A stretch of DNA of 22,584 nt from DATDFB01 sp036522835 (GTDB lineage: Bacteria > Acidobacteriota > Thermoanaerobaculia > Gp7-AA8): contig DATDFB010000320.1 in NCBI GenBank assembly GCA_036522835.1, forward strand, positions 1 through 22,584. Direction: 5' to 3'. Under the pieces are notes generated by a model that saw only the letters and a program-made list of their open reading frames with translations, had not been told where the DNA came from and searched no databases. The first letter of the stretch is position 1. Each line of letters starts with the position of its first letter. The translations under genes and the position numbers were made by a program. Shown in pieces: positions 6,991 to 14,396 of the stretch.

Positions 6991-7390
6991 ATTCATCGAC
7001 ACCAACATCATCATCTATGCTCATGATGCGAACGTTCCCGTCAAGCGGGCACGCGCCGTTGAGCTGATCGGACGGCTGTCGACCGGCAGAAACGGCCGGT
7101 TAAGCACACAGGTATTACTTGAATTCTTCGCTACCAGCCGCAAAGTGGGTCTCCCACGGACGGTGGCTGCAGAGATCGTCGATGACCTCACGAGTTGGCC
7201 TGTCTACATGCCGTCCCCGCAGGATGTCGTCATTGCGACGGGACTATCGATCAGACAGACGATCTCGATCTGGGATGCGCTGATTATTCGATCCGCGCTC
7301 CAATCGGGTTGCGACATCCTCTGGAGCGAAGACCTCCAAGACGGCCGCTACTTCGGCAATTTGCGCGTTCAGAACCCTTTCCGCGCCTGA
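6980..7390 (+). CDS. vapC: VapC-type PIN-domain toxin ribonuclease
   Basis: 136 residues, standard for VapC. Acidic PIN residues are visible: Asp7 in FIDTNIIIY, Glu48 in TQVLLEFF, Asp99 in SIWDALII and Asp118 in SEDLQDGR. Together they would bind the metal ions for RNA cleavage; VapC toxins cut tRNA or rRNA. The start at 6980 is preferred because it begins MSVEFIDTN, as in the family; an upstream ATG at 6947 lies inside the antitoxin. It overlaps the antitoxin by 11 nt (translational coupling) and overlaps the convergent CAP gene by 22 nt at its end. It keeps all four acidic residues and is probably active. Confidence 0.92.
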   Translation: MSVEFIDTNIIIYAHDANVPVKRARAVELIGRLSTGRNGRLSTQVLLEFFATSRKVGLPRTVAAEIVDDLTSWPVYMPSPQDVVIATGLSIRQTISIWDALIIRSALQSGCDILWSEDLQDGRYFGNLRVQNPFRA

Positions 7391-7878
7391 TTGAGCCGGT
7401 GCGTCGTCCCGTACAGCGCCACCACCGTCGGCCCGGCGAACGGACGCTTCGGCGCGCCGTCGCTGATCGAGATGCCGATCTCTTCGTAGTCGCGGCCCAT
7501 CACGTTCTGGCGGTGCCCCTCGGAGTGCATCCAGCCGTCGACGACGTCGGAGGCGCGGCGGTAGCCGACGGCCAGGTTTTCGCCGATGGCGCGGTAGTCG
7601 TAGCCGCGCTTCTCCGCCCACGTGAACGGATCGATGCCGTCGGGGGAGATGTGCTCGAAGTAGTGCTTCGAGAACATGTCGTGCATGCGGTCGTCCGCGG
7701 CGGCGCAGAGCTTCTCGTTCAGCCGCAGCGGCGGAAGCCCGGCCGCCGCGCGCTCGTGGTTCATCGCCTCCACCAGCGCCTCGGCGGAGATGCCGGAGAC
7801 GTGGTGCTGTGAATCGAACGCGAACAGCGGTAACGCGACCGCCAGGGCGACGAAGAGGGAACCGATCTTCCGGACCAT
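7369..7878 (-). CDS. Secreted CAP/SCP-domain protein
   Basis: 169 residues. The signal peptide is about 1-20 (MVRKIGSLFVALAVALPLFA), followed by a bacterial CAP (SCP/PR-1) domain. Features are EALVEAMNHERAAAGLPPL (helix 1), FEHISPDG (His76), AIGENLAVGY (97-106) and GWMHSEGHRQNVM (115-127), where His122 with His76 and Glu99 makes the usual CAP cavity. Bacterial CAP proteins are extracytoplasmic and mostly of unknown activity. The gene begins only 9 nt after the kinase stop on the same strand, so it is likely co-transcribed with the kinase and could be part of its output or sensing. The 3' end overlaps vapC by 22 nt. Confidence 0.92.
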   Translation of the reverse strand: MVRKIGSLFVALAVALPLFAFDSQHHVSGISAEALVEAMNHERAAAGLPPLRLNEKLCAAADDRMHDMFSKHYFEHISPDGIDPFTWAEKRGYDYRAIGENLAVGYRRASDVVDGWMHSEGHRQNVMGRDYEEIGISISDGAPKRPFAGPTVVALYGTTHRLNQARKGF

Positions 7879-7887
7879 TTGCGGATT

Positions 7888-10239
7888 TTAAAGCGAACGG
7901 AACCGCGCGTCATTCCTCACCGCGGCGAGCAGCGGATCGCTGCGCAACAACCGCTGATACTGTCCGGGCGGCATCTCCGCCGCCGCTTTCTTCAGCATGG
8001 CCAGCGCGTCGTCGCCGCGGCCGCAGGCGATCATCAGCGTGGCCACGCCGTACGAGGAGATGAAGCGGTGCCGCCCCAGCTCCTCGAGCTCCGCGAGCGT
8101 GCGCCGCGCGTCGTCGAGCCGCCCCGCGCTCGCGTAGCAGAGGCCGACGCGCACGAGGCTGCGCGGGTCGTGCCCGTCCTGCCACGCCTCGCGCGCCTCG
8201 GCGATGGCGGCGTCGTAGCGCTTCATGCGCAGGTACGCGCCGGCAAGGATGTAGTGCGCCAGCCCGAAGTGCGGCTCGAGGTCGAGCGCGCGCCGGCACT
8301 CCGCCACGGCCTCGTCGAGCCGCCCGGCGTCGGAGTAGACGCCGCCGTGCTCCGCGATCGTCACCACGCTCAGCGGGTCGAGCGCCACAGCGCGCCCGCT
8401 CTCGTTGATGGCCTCGTCGTAGCGGCCCATCGTCACCAGACACCGGCTGTACCACTGCCGCGCCGTCGCGTAGTTCGGATTGAGCTCGATGGCGCGCTCG
8501 AACTCGCGCGCCGCGGCGGTGAGGTCGCTGTCGAAGTTCATCCGCACGTACGCGAGCGACGTGTGCGCCTCGGCCAGCCCTTCGTCGATCGACAGCGCGC
8601 GCTGCGCCGCGTCGCGCGCCAGCGGCAGCGCCGCCGTCGGCGCAACCTCGTAGTAGATCGACTGCAGCGTGTAGCAGTCGGCAAGCCCCGCGTAGGCGAG
8701 CGCGTAGCGCGGGTCGGTCTCGATGGCCTGTTTGAAGAATGCGATCGCCCGGCGGAGCGACTCGCTCGTGCGTTTGTTCGCCTCGTAGCGCCCCTGCAGG
8801 TACAGCTGATACGCCGCGCCGCTGGCGGTGTGGTGCTTCGCCACCGTCGCCTTTGCCGCGCCGCTGAGATGCGGCTGGAGCTGCTCGGAGATCTGCCGCG
8901 CGATCGTCGACTGCGCGCCGGCGAGGTCGCCGAGCGTGGTCTGGTACTGCTCGCCCCACAGATGGCGGTTCGTTTTCCCGTCGATCAGCTCCGTGCTGAT
9001 GCGCATGGCGCCGGCCGCCTGCGTCACGCGCACGGTCAGGAGCGCCTGCACGCCGAGGTCGCGGGCGATGCGCTGCGGCGGCGTGTCGGTTCCTTTGTAG
9101 CGGAAGACCGAGGTACGGGAGACGACGGCGAGGTCGGGAATGCGCGAGAGATCGTCGATCAGCGACTCCGCGATGCCGTCGCTCAGGTAATCGGCGCTGT
9201 TGCCGGCCACGGGAAGGACGGCGATCGAGCGGATCGGCGAGGGGGCGCCGCCACGGTCGCGCGCGCGCCAGGCGACGATGACGCCGACGACGACGATGAT
9301 GATCGCCGCAATGAGATATGGAGTGCGGCGGCCATGCCGCCGCTCGGACAGCGCCGGCGTGGCCGGCGCACTCCACACCGGCGACGTGACCAGCGCCCGC
9401 AGCGCGAACGCCAGATCCCTTGCCGACTGGAACCGCCCCTCGGCGTGCTTCTCCAGGCAGCGCCGCACCACGCGCTCGTACTCCTGCGGCACGTTGCTCG
9501 GCAGCGCGGCCACGTCGTCGCGCATCACCGCGCTGATCGTGTCGACCGTGCTGCCTGCCATGAACGGATTCGTCCCCGCCACTGTCTCGTAGAGAATGCA
9601 TCCGAGGGCGAAGATGTCGGTGGCGGGGAGCGCGGGCTCGCCGCGGAGCTGCTCGGGCGCCATGTAGCCGAGCGTGCCGATGATCGCCGACTCGCTGGCC
9701 AGCTCCTCGCTGTCGAGCCGTTCCGTCTGCACCGTGTTGCTGTCGGCGGGCGACGCGTGCGGCCGCGACTTGGCCAGGCCGAAGTCGAGCAGCTTCACCA
9801 CGCCGTCGCGCGTGACGAAGACGTTCTCCGGCTTGAGATCGCGGTGGACGATGCCGCGCGCGTGCGCGGCGCCGAGGCCGTCGGCAATCGCGGCGCCGAT
9901 CTCCGCGGCGCGCCGCCACGGCAGCGGCCCGCGCGAGAGAAGGTCGCGCAGCGTGTCGCCCTCGAGCAGCTCCGTGACGACATAGGCGAGGTCGCCCTCC
10001 TGCTCGAACTCGTAGAGCGCCAGGATGTTCGGGTGCGAGATGGCGGCGATGGCCTTGGCCTCGCGCTGGAAGCGCTGCCGCGCCTCGATGTCGGTGGCCA
10101 GGCGGTGGGGGAGGACCTTCAAGGCAACGTCGCGGCCGACGCGCTCGTCGTGCGCGCGGTAGACCTCGCCCATGCCGCCCGCACCGAGCGGCTCGACGAT
10201 GTGGTACGCGCCGACGCGCGTTCCGATGCTCAGTCGCAA
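7888..10239 (-). CDS. Transmembrane Ser/Thr protein kinase with TolB-like and TPR domains
   Basis: 783 residues from a TTG start. Domains in order: a Hanks-type kinase (about 10-280) with glycine loop GAGGMGEV (19-26), Lys41, HRDLKPEN (132-139), DFG (152-154) and APE (194-196); one TM helix (about 308-325); a SIAVLPVAGN...DLGVQALLTVRV segment (about 336-455) like the TolB-N/FlgO-type module found in such receptors; then about eight TPR motifs to the end. All catalytic motifs are intact. The frame stays open far upstream, but that part is antisense to the NRDE gene and low-complexity. TTG at 10239 starts right at the family N-terminus and has TATCCT 8 nt before it; CTG at 10233 is an alternative. 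It lies 26 nt from the divergent NRDE gene and is followed by the CAP gene. Such kinases are common in Acidobacteriota and Myxococcota. Confidence 0.92.
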   Translation of the reverse strand: MRLSIGTRVGAYHIVEPLGAGGMGEVYRAHDERVGRDVALKVLPHRLATDIEARQRFQREAKAIAAISHPNILALYEFEQEGDLAYVVTELLEGDTLRDLLSRGPLPWRRAAEIGAAIADGLGAAHARGIVHRDLKPENVFVTRDGVVKLLDFGLAKSRPHASPADSNTVQTERLDSEELASESAIIGTLGYMAPEQLRGEPALPATDIFALGCILYETVAGTNPFMAGSTVDTISAVMRDDVAALPSNVPQEYERVVRRCLEKHAEGRFQSARDLAFALRALVTSPVWSAPATPALSERRHGRRTPYLIAAIIIVVVGVIVAWRARDRGGAPSPIRSIAVLPVAGNSADYLSDGIAESLIDDLSRIPDLAVVSRTSVFRYKGTDTPPQRIARDLGVQALLTVRVTQAAGAMRISTELIDGKTNRHLWGEQYQTTLGDLAGAQSTIARQISEQLQPHLSGAAKATVAKHHTASGAAYQLYLQGRYEANKRTSESLRRAIAFFKQAIETDPRYALAYAGLADCYTLQSIYYEVAPTAALPLARDAAQRALSIDEGLAEAHTSLAYVRMNFDSDLTAAAREFERAIELNPNYATARQWYSRCLVTMGRYDEAINESGRAVALDPLSVVTIAEHGGVYSDAGRLDEAVAECRRALDLEPHFGLAHYILAGAYLRMKRYDAAIAEAREAWQDGHDPRSLVRVGLCYASAGRLDDARRTLAELEELGRHRFISSYGVATLMIACGRGDDALAMLKKAAAEMPPGQYQRLLRSDPLLAAVRNDARFRSL

Positions 10240-10247
10240 GAGGGGAC

Positions 10248-10257
10248 AGGATATCGT
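10248..10257. promoter_or_regulatory. Overlapping divergent -10-like boxes
   Basis: The 26-nt gap between the kinase and the NRDE gene holds TATCCT on the minus strand (10253-10248), 8 nt before the kinase TTG, and TATCGT on the plus strand (10252-10257), 8 nt before the NRDE ATG. The boxes overlap by two bases. They would give near-leaderless transcripts from both strands. This is inference from spacing; no strong -35 boxes are visible. Confidence 0.38.
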
Positions 10258-10265
10258 GTCCGCGC

Positions 10266-11054
10266 ATGTGCCTGATCGCCGTCGCGCACCGCGTTTCCGA
10301 GACGTTTCCGCTCGTGATCGCGGCGAACCGCGACGAGTTTTACGAGCGTCCGGCGCTCCCCGCCGCGCCATGGAACGAGGATGCGAATGTCGTCGGCGGG
10401 CGCGATTTGCGCGCGGGCGGGAGCTGGCTGGCGGTTGCTGCTGGCGGCCGCTTCGCGGCGGTGACGAACATCCGCGGCGGCGAGTGGCGCCCCTCACCCT
10501 GGCGCTGCGCGCCGGTCCCTCTCCCCGCAAGCGGGGAGAGGGTGGTGCCGAAGGCACCGGGTGAGGGGCGCCACTCGCACGAATCTCCCTCGCGCGGCCT
10601 CCTCGTTTCGAGATTCGTGCTCTCCGATGCCGGCGTCGTCGACTTCGCGAACGGCATCACACGCGCGGAGTACGCCGGCTTCCACCTCATCCTAGGCGAC
10701 GGCACGACGATCGCGCACGTCACGAACGCGAACGACGCGCCGCCGTCGATCGTCGAGCCCGGCTCCATCTTCGCCGTGAGCAATGGCCAACCCGGCGAAG
10801 ACTGGCCGAAGGTCGAGCTCGCGCGCGCGGCGATGCGGAGCGCCATCGGCCATCCGGAGACGCTCCTCGACTTCCTCACCACGCGCCGCGGCGGCCCGAT
10901 CGAGCAGGAGGTCTTCGTCGCCGTTCCCGAGCGCGGCTACGGCACGCGCTCGTCGACCGTGATCGTCGCCGACAAGAACGGCGCGGTCGACTTCATCGAG
11001 CGAGCTGCACCCTCCGGAGCCGAAGTGCGTTGGCGATTACCGTCACGGAGCTGA
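10266..11054 (+). CDS. NRDE/TANGO2-family protein carrying an in-frame repeat insertion
   Basis: 262 residues. It begins MCLIAVAHR with the conserved Cys2 and has the NRDE motif at 21-24, followed by GGRDLRAGGSWLA (44-56), as in the NRDE (TANGO2) family, whose N-terminal Cys resembles an Ntn-type nucleophile. Biochemical role in bacteria is unsettled. Residues about 73-106 (EWRPSPWRC to HSHE) are not family-like. They are the translation of a REP-like palindrome at 10480-10578 sitting between TNIRGG and SPSRGLLVSRF, which normally lie a few residues apart. The frame is kept on both sides and the rest of the domain is complete, so the protein is probably still made with an extra loop. Its last 62 nt overlap convergent copA. 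Confidence 0.9.
   Translation: MCLIAVAHRVSETFPLVIAANRDEFYERPALPAAPWNEDANVVGGRDLRAGGSWLAVAAGGRFAAVTNIRGGEWRPSPWRCAPVPLPASGERVVPKAPGEGRHSHESPSRGLLVSRFVLSDAGVVDFANGITRAEYAGFHLILGDGTTIAHVTNANDAPPSIVEPGSIFAVSNGQPGEDWPKVELARAAMRSAIGHPETLLDFLTTRRGGPIEQEVFVAVPERGYGTRSSTVIVADKNGAVDFIERAAPSGAEVRWRLPSRS
10480..10578. repeat. REP-like palindromic element inside the NRDE gene
   Basis: The core is 10490-10568: CCCCTCACCC, a GGCGCTGCGCGCC hairpin, a CCCTCTCCCCGCAAGCGGGGAGAGGG hairpin shown here as its stem CCCTCTCCCC/GGGGAGAGGG, a GGTGCCGAAGGCACC hairpin, and GGGTGAGGGG. The outer stem extends perfectly 10 bp outside the core (GCGAGTGGCG at 10480-10489 with CGCCACTCGC at 10569-10578), making 20-bp arms. 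It is read through in frame. Confidence 0.95.
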
Positions 11055-13125
11055 ACGTCATCGCCGCGCTGGCGATCATCGGGCTGAGGAGCAATCCGAA
11101 AAACGGATAGAGCAGCCCCGCCGCGATCGGAACGCCGACGACGTTGTAGACGAAGGCGAAGAAGAGGTTCTGGCGGATGTTGCGCATCATCGCCTCCGAC
11201 AGCGCGCGCGCCCGGACGATGCCGCGCAGGTCGCCCTTGACCAGCGTCACGTCCGCGCTCTCGATGGCCACGTCCGTGCCGGTGCCCATGGCGATGCCGA
11301 CGTCCGCGCGCGACAGCGCCGGAGCGTCGTTCACGCCGTCGCCCGCCATCGCCACTTTGCGCTCCTCCGATTGCAGCCGCCGCACGATCGCTTCCTTGTC
11401 CGCCGGCAGCACTTCCGCCTCGACGCGGTCGATGCCGAGCTGGTTCGCGACCTTCACCGCCGTCGCGCGCGCGTCGCCCGTGGCCATGACGACGGTGATG
11501 CCGCGCTCGTGCAGCGCCCGCAGCGCGTCCGCGGTCGTCGACTTGATCGGATCGGCGACGACGATGCGCGCCGCCGGCTTGCCGTCGATGGTGACGAAGA
11601 TCCCTTCGCCCGCCGCGGCGTCGCCGATGAGGGCGCGGTTGCCGGCGGCGATCTCGTAGCCGCCGACGTTGCCGGTTACCCCCTTGCCCGGAATCGTCGT
11701 TACGTTCTCCGCGCGGCCGATCGGTACCTTGCGCTCCTCCGCCGCGGCGACGATGGCCGCGGCGAGCGGGTGCTCGCTGGCGCGCTCGACGCCGGCAACC
11801 ATGCCGAGGACGCGCGCCTCGTCGAAGCCGGGCTGGGTGTTGATGGCCACGACTTTCGGTCTCCCCTCGGTCAGCGTGCCGGTCTTGTCGACGACGACGG
11901 TGTCGACGCCGGCGAGGAGCTCGAGCGCTTCGGCGTTCCTGATGAGGATGCCGGCGGTGGCGCCCTTGCCGGTCGCGACCATCACGGACATCGGCGTGGC
12001 CAGGCCGAGCGCGCAGGGGCAGGCGATGATCAGCACGGCCACGGCGTTGACGAGCGCGTGCTCGACGCCGAAGCGAAACCAGACCGCGAAGGTGACGGCG
12101 GCGACGGCGATGACGATCGGCACGAACCACGCGGAGACGACGTCGGCGAGGCGCTGGATCGGCGCGCGGCTGCGCTGCGCCTCGGACACCATGCGCACGA
12201 TCTGCGCGAGGAGCGTGTCGGCGCCGACGCGCTCGGCGCGCATGACGATCGAGCCCGTTGCGTTGACGGTGCCGCCGGTGACGCGCGCGCCCGGCGCCTT
12301 CTCGACCGGCATCGGCTCGCCGGTGATCATCGACTCGTCGAGCGAGGCGTGGCCGTCGACGACGACGCCGTCGACCGGCACGCGCTCGCCGGGGCGCACG
12401 CGCAGCTTCATCCCTGCTCGGATTTCGTCGACGGCGATGTCCGACTCCGTGCCGTCGTCGAAGACGACGCGCGCGTTCTTCGGCGCGAGCCCGAGGAGCG
12501 CGCGGATGGCGTCGCCGGTGCGCTCGCGCGCGCGGAGCTCGAGGACCTGCCCGAGGAGGACGAGCGTGGTGATGACGGCGGCGGGCTCGAAGTAGAGGTC
12601 GTGCCGCCGCAGAAGGAGCGCGGCGACGCTGTAGACGTACGCGACGCCGGTGCCCATGGCGATGAGGGTGAACATGTTCAGGCGCCGCGCGACGACGGAG
12701 GCCCACCCGCGCACGAAGAACGGCCACCCGCCCCAGAGGACGACGGGCGTGGCGAGCGCGAACTGTGCCCACGGGGCCCGCATCATCATCCCCAGCGCGA
12801 GCACCGGGGCGCTGAGCACGGCGCTGACGACAAAGCGCCGCTGCATGTGGAGGAGCTCCTCGTTCGGCGGCGCTTCGAGCGTGGCTACGCGCGGCTCGAG
12901 GGCCATGCCGCAGATGGGGCAGAAGCCGGGGGAGTCGCGGACGATTTCGGGATGCATGGGGCAGGTGAAAGTGCTGAGTGCTGAGTGCTGAGTGCTGGGT
13001 GTTTCCGCCTCGAATCGTGCCTTGCAGCCCGGACTACAGAAATAGAACGTCTTTCCGTCGACCGTCGTCGTCCACTTCGCCGTCGTTTCGTCGACGGCCA
13101 TGCCGCAAATCGGATCGATGGCCAT
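10993..13125 (-). CDS. copA: Copper-type heavy-metal P1B ATPase with YHS and HMBD N-terminus
   Basis: 710 residues. The N-terminus is a YHS domain (DPICGM...YFCSPGCKARF, Cys8, Cys30, Cys34), then a short heavy-metal-binding module (FTCPMHPEIV...GFCPICGMALEP, 53-78), not the usual MxCxxC HMA domain. The core follows: the TGE loop MITGEP (266-271), TM metal site CPC (369-371), phosphorylation motif DKTGT (Asp413), SEHPL and GDGVNDAP. It exports Cu(I) (or Ag(I)) at ATP cost from the cytoplasm. The csoR gene sits 3 nt upstream on the same strand and supports copper. The linker TPSTQHSALST (42-52) between the two metal modules is the translation of a 7-nt repeat array. The 3' end overlaps the NRDE gene by 62 nt. 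Confidence 0.95.
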   Translation of the reverse strand: MAIDPICGMAVDETTAKWTTTVDGKTFYFCSPGCKARFEAETPSTQHSALSTFTCPMHPEIVRDSPGFCPICGMALEPRVATLEAPPNEELLHMQRRFVVSAVLSAPVLALGMMMRAPWAQFALATPVVLWGGWPFFVRGWASVVARRLNMFTLIAMGTGVAYVYSVAALLLRRHDLYFEPAAVITTLVLLGQVLELRARERTGDAIRALLGLAPKNARVVFDDGTESDIAVDEIRAGMKLRVRPGERVPVDGVVVDGHASLDESMITGEPMPVEKAPGARVTGGTVNATGSIVMRAERVGADTLLAQIVRMVSEAQRSRAPIQRLADVVSAWFVPIVIAVAAVTFAVWFRFGVEHALVNAVAVLIIACPCALGLATPMSVMVATGKGATAGILIRNAEALELLAGVDTVVVDKTGTLTEGRPKVVAINTQPGFDEARVLGMVAGVERASEHPLAAAIVAAAEERKVPIGRAENVTTIPGKGVTGNVGGYEIAAGNRALIGDAAAGEGIFVTIDGKPAARIVVADPIKSTTADALRALHERGITVVMATGDARATAVKVANQLGIDRVEAEVLPADKEAIVRRLQSEERKVAMAGDGVNDAPALSRADVGIAMGTGTDVAIESADVTLVKGDLRGIVRARALSEAMMRNIRQNLFFAFVYNVVGVPIAAGLLYPFFGLLLSPMIASAAMTFSSVTVIANALRLRRVQLAR
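12971..13001. repeat. 7-nt tandem array (GTGCTGA) inside copA
   Basis: Four units GTGCTGA, GTGCTGA, GTGCTGA, GTGCTGG plus GTG. There is no inverted partner nearby, unlike the other arrays. On the coding (minus) strand it reads as a Ser/Thr/His-rich linker between the YHS and HMBD modules of CopA. Seven-nt units shift phase each copy, so three units make seven codons. Confidence 0.92.
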
Positions 13126-13128
13126 GCG

Positions 13129-13434
13129 TCACCGGATGTGCTTGAAGAAGAGATCGGTCAGTTCGTCGTACATCTGCTCGCGCCGCTCGCGGTCGCCCGA
13201 GCGGATCGCGTCGGTGGCGCAGTGCTGGAGGTGGTTCCGCAGCAGGAGCTGCGCCACGGAGCGGAGCGACTCCTGAATCGCGGAGATCTGGACCAGCACT
13301 TCGCCGCAGTAGCGCTCCTCGCCGACCATGCGCGCCACGCCGCGCACCTGCCCTTCGATGCGCTTGAGCTGCACGGCCGCGCGCTCTTTGAGGACCGGGT
13401 CGACGGCGTGCGCTTTGCGCGGCGTTTTGGTCAA
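13129..13434 (-). CDS. csoR: CsoR-family copper-sensing repressor
   Basis: 101 residues from a TTG start, giving MTKTPRKAHAVDP, which matches typical family N-termini; no ATG or GTG is available in frame nearby. The all-helical DUF156 fold is evident in LKRIEGQVRGVARMVGEERYC and QISAIQESLRSVAQLLL. The Cu(I) ligands of CsoR are all present: Cys43, His68 and Cys72 (C...HxxxC). It would bind DNA without copper and release it when Cu(I) binds, derepressing itself and copA, which starts 3 nt after its stop. A perfect palindrome and a promoter lie directly upstream. The frame stays open far upstream, but that part is antisense to the sigma-factor gene. Confidence 0.93.
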   Translation of the reverse strand: MTKTPRKAHAVDPVLKERAAVQLKRIEGQVRGVARMVGEERYCGEVLVQISAIQESLRSVAQLLLRNHLQHCATDAIRSGDRERREQMYDELTDLFFKHIR

Positions 13435-13441
13435 CGTCTTG

Positions 13442-13456
13442 TACCCCCGAGGGGTA
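13442..13456. promoter_or_regulatory. CsoR operator palindrome
   Basis: TACCCC-CGA-GGGGTA is a perfect 6-3-6 palindrome that matches the G/C-tract operators of CsoR-type repressors. It lies 7 nt before the csoR start. It touches the -10 box, so bound repressor would block RNA polymerase and the transcription start. Confidence 0.8.
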
Positions 13457-13484
13457 TCGTAGAGCAGACGCTCATCCGCGGCAA
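13456..13484 (-). promoter_or_regulatory. csoR-copA promoter
   Basis: On the minus strand TTGCCG (13484-13479), a 17-nt spacer and TACGAT (13461-13456) form a sigma70-like promoter. The predicted start falls inside the operator palindrome. The leader to the csoR TTG would be only about 15-18 nt, with GGGGG as a weak ribosome site. Confidence 0.65.
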
Positions 13485-13539
13485 CCCTGCTACACTCGCT
13501 CCCGTAATCCAACAGTCGGAGCGGTGAGAGAAGGCTTTC

Positions 13540-14394
13540 ATGGAGCCGGAGCAGCGATTCGTCCAGAACCTCGATCTGATCAACCGGATCGTGGCCTTCG
13601 TCTGCCGGCGCAACCACCTCGATCCGGCGGAATCGGACGAGTTCTCGTCGCACGTCCGCCTGAAGTTGCTCGAGGACGACTACGCGGTGCTGCGCAAGTT
13701 CGAAGGGCGCAGCAGCCTCTCGACGTATCTCACGACGGTCATCCAGCGCCTCTTCTTTCAATACCGCGTGCAGTTGTGGGGGAAGTGGCGCCCTTCCGCC
13801 GAAGCGAAGCGCCTCGGCGAGAAGGCCATCACGCTGGAGCGGATGCTGACGCGCGACGACTACACGCTCGCCGAGGCCATCGCCACGCTGACGACGGGGA
13901 AGGACCCGCTCTACACGCGCGCGGAGATCGAGGCCCTCTACCTCCGCCTGCCGTCGCGCCAACCGCGCCCGGTGCTCGTTCCCGAGATCGCCGCTCCCGA
14001 CATCGCCGCGCCCGCTGCCGCCGACGATGGGGTGATGCAGCAGCACCGCGAGTGCACGGCGCGCGCGGTGTCGCACGCGATCGACAACGCCATCGAATCG
14101 ATGGACTCGCAGGACAAGGTGATCCTGCAGATGCGCTTCTGGCACGGCTCGAAGGTGCCGGAGATCGCCGCCGCGCTGCACGTCGATCAGAAGAAGCTCT
14201 ACAAGCGGATCGACCACCTGATCGGCGGCCTGCGCGTGGCGCTGGAGGGCGCCGGCATCGCCCGCGACGACATCGGCGACCTTCTCACGCACGCCGACCA
14301 CAATCTGACGCTGCACGCGGAAAATCGCCCCTCACGTCCCTCTCACCCCCCAGACGGGGATCTCGGTGAGGGCACAGGTCGGAGGTCGGGTTGA
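13540..14394 (+). CDS. Sigma-70 family RNA polymerase sigma factor
   Basis: 284 residues. The region 2-like part is about 5-80 (LINRIVAFVCRRN, FSSHVRLKLLEDDYAVLRKFEGRSSLSTYLTTVIQRLFFQY). A long variable linker (about 85-170) follows, then region 4 at about 175-235 (IESMDSQDKVILQMRFWHGSKVPEIAAALHV), with a helix-turn-helix ending in KKLYKRIDHLIGGLR. The linker makes it longer than usual ECF factors. It directs RNA polymerase to an unknown regulon and is controlled by the membrane anti-sigma-like protein encoded next. AGAAGG precedes the ATG at about 8 nt. The last 20 or so residues (after HAENRP) come from a degraded REP-like repeat and look disordered. Confidence 0.88.
   Translation: MEPEQRFVQNLDLINRIVAFVCRRNHLDPAESDEFSSHVRLKLLEDDYAVLRKFEGRSSLSTYLTTVIQRLFFQYRVQLWGKWRPSAEAKRLGEKAITLERMLTRDDYTLAEAIATLTTGKDPLYTRAEIEALYLRLPSRQPRPVLVPEIAAPDIAAPAAADDGVMQQHRECTARAVSHAIDNAIESMDSQDKVILQMRFWHGSKVPEIAAALHVDQKKLYKRIDHLIGGLRVALEGAGIARDDIGDLLTHADHNLTLHAENRPSRPSHPPDGDLGEGTGRRSG
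14327..14373. repeat. Degraded REP-like element at the sigma-factor 3' end
   Basis: GCCCCTCAC (14327-14335) pairs with GGTGAGGGC (14365-14373), and CCCTCTCACCCC with CGGGGAT lies between. It resembles the complete elements but lacks the first and third inner hairpins. It is translated as residues 263-278 of the sigma factor. Confidence 0.6.
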
Positions 14395-14396
14395 CG

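Noticed and set aside
7879..10275. A 798-codon open frame on the plus strand
   Set aside because: It is antisense to the kinase gene, rich in Arg/Ala/Val with no domain; high GC keeps this frame open. The kinase has full catalytic motifs on the other strand.
10240..10557. Upstream extension of the kinase frame
   Set aside because: It would be antisense to the NRDE gene and would translate the REP-like element; its sequence is Arg/Pro-rich and no kinase has such a leader.
13435..14316. Upstream extension of csoR (395-codon frame)
   Set aside because: It is antisense to the sigma-factor gene and crosses the csoR promoter and operator. The TTG at 13434 gives a normal-length CsoR.
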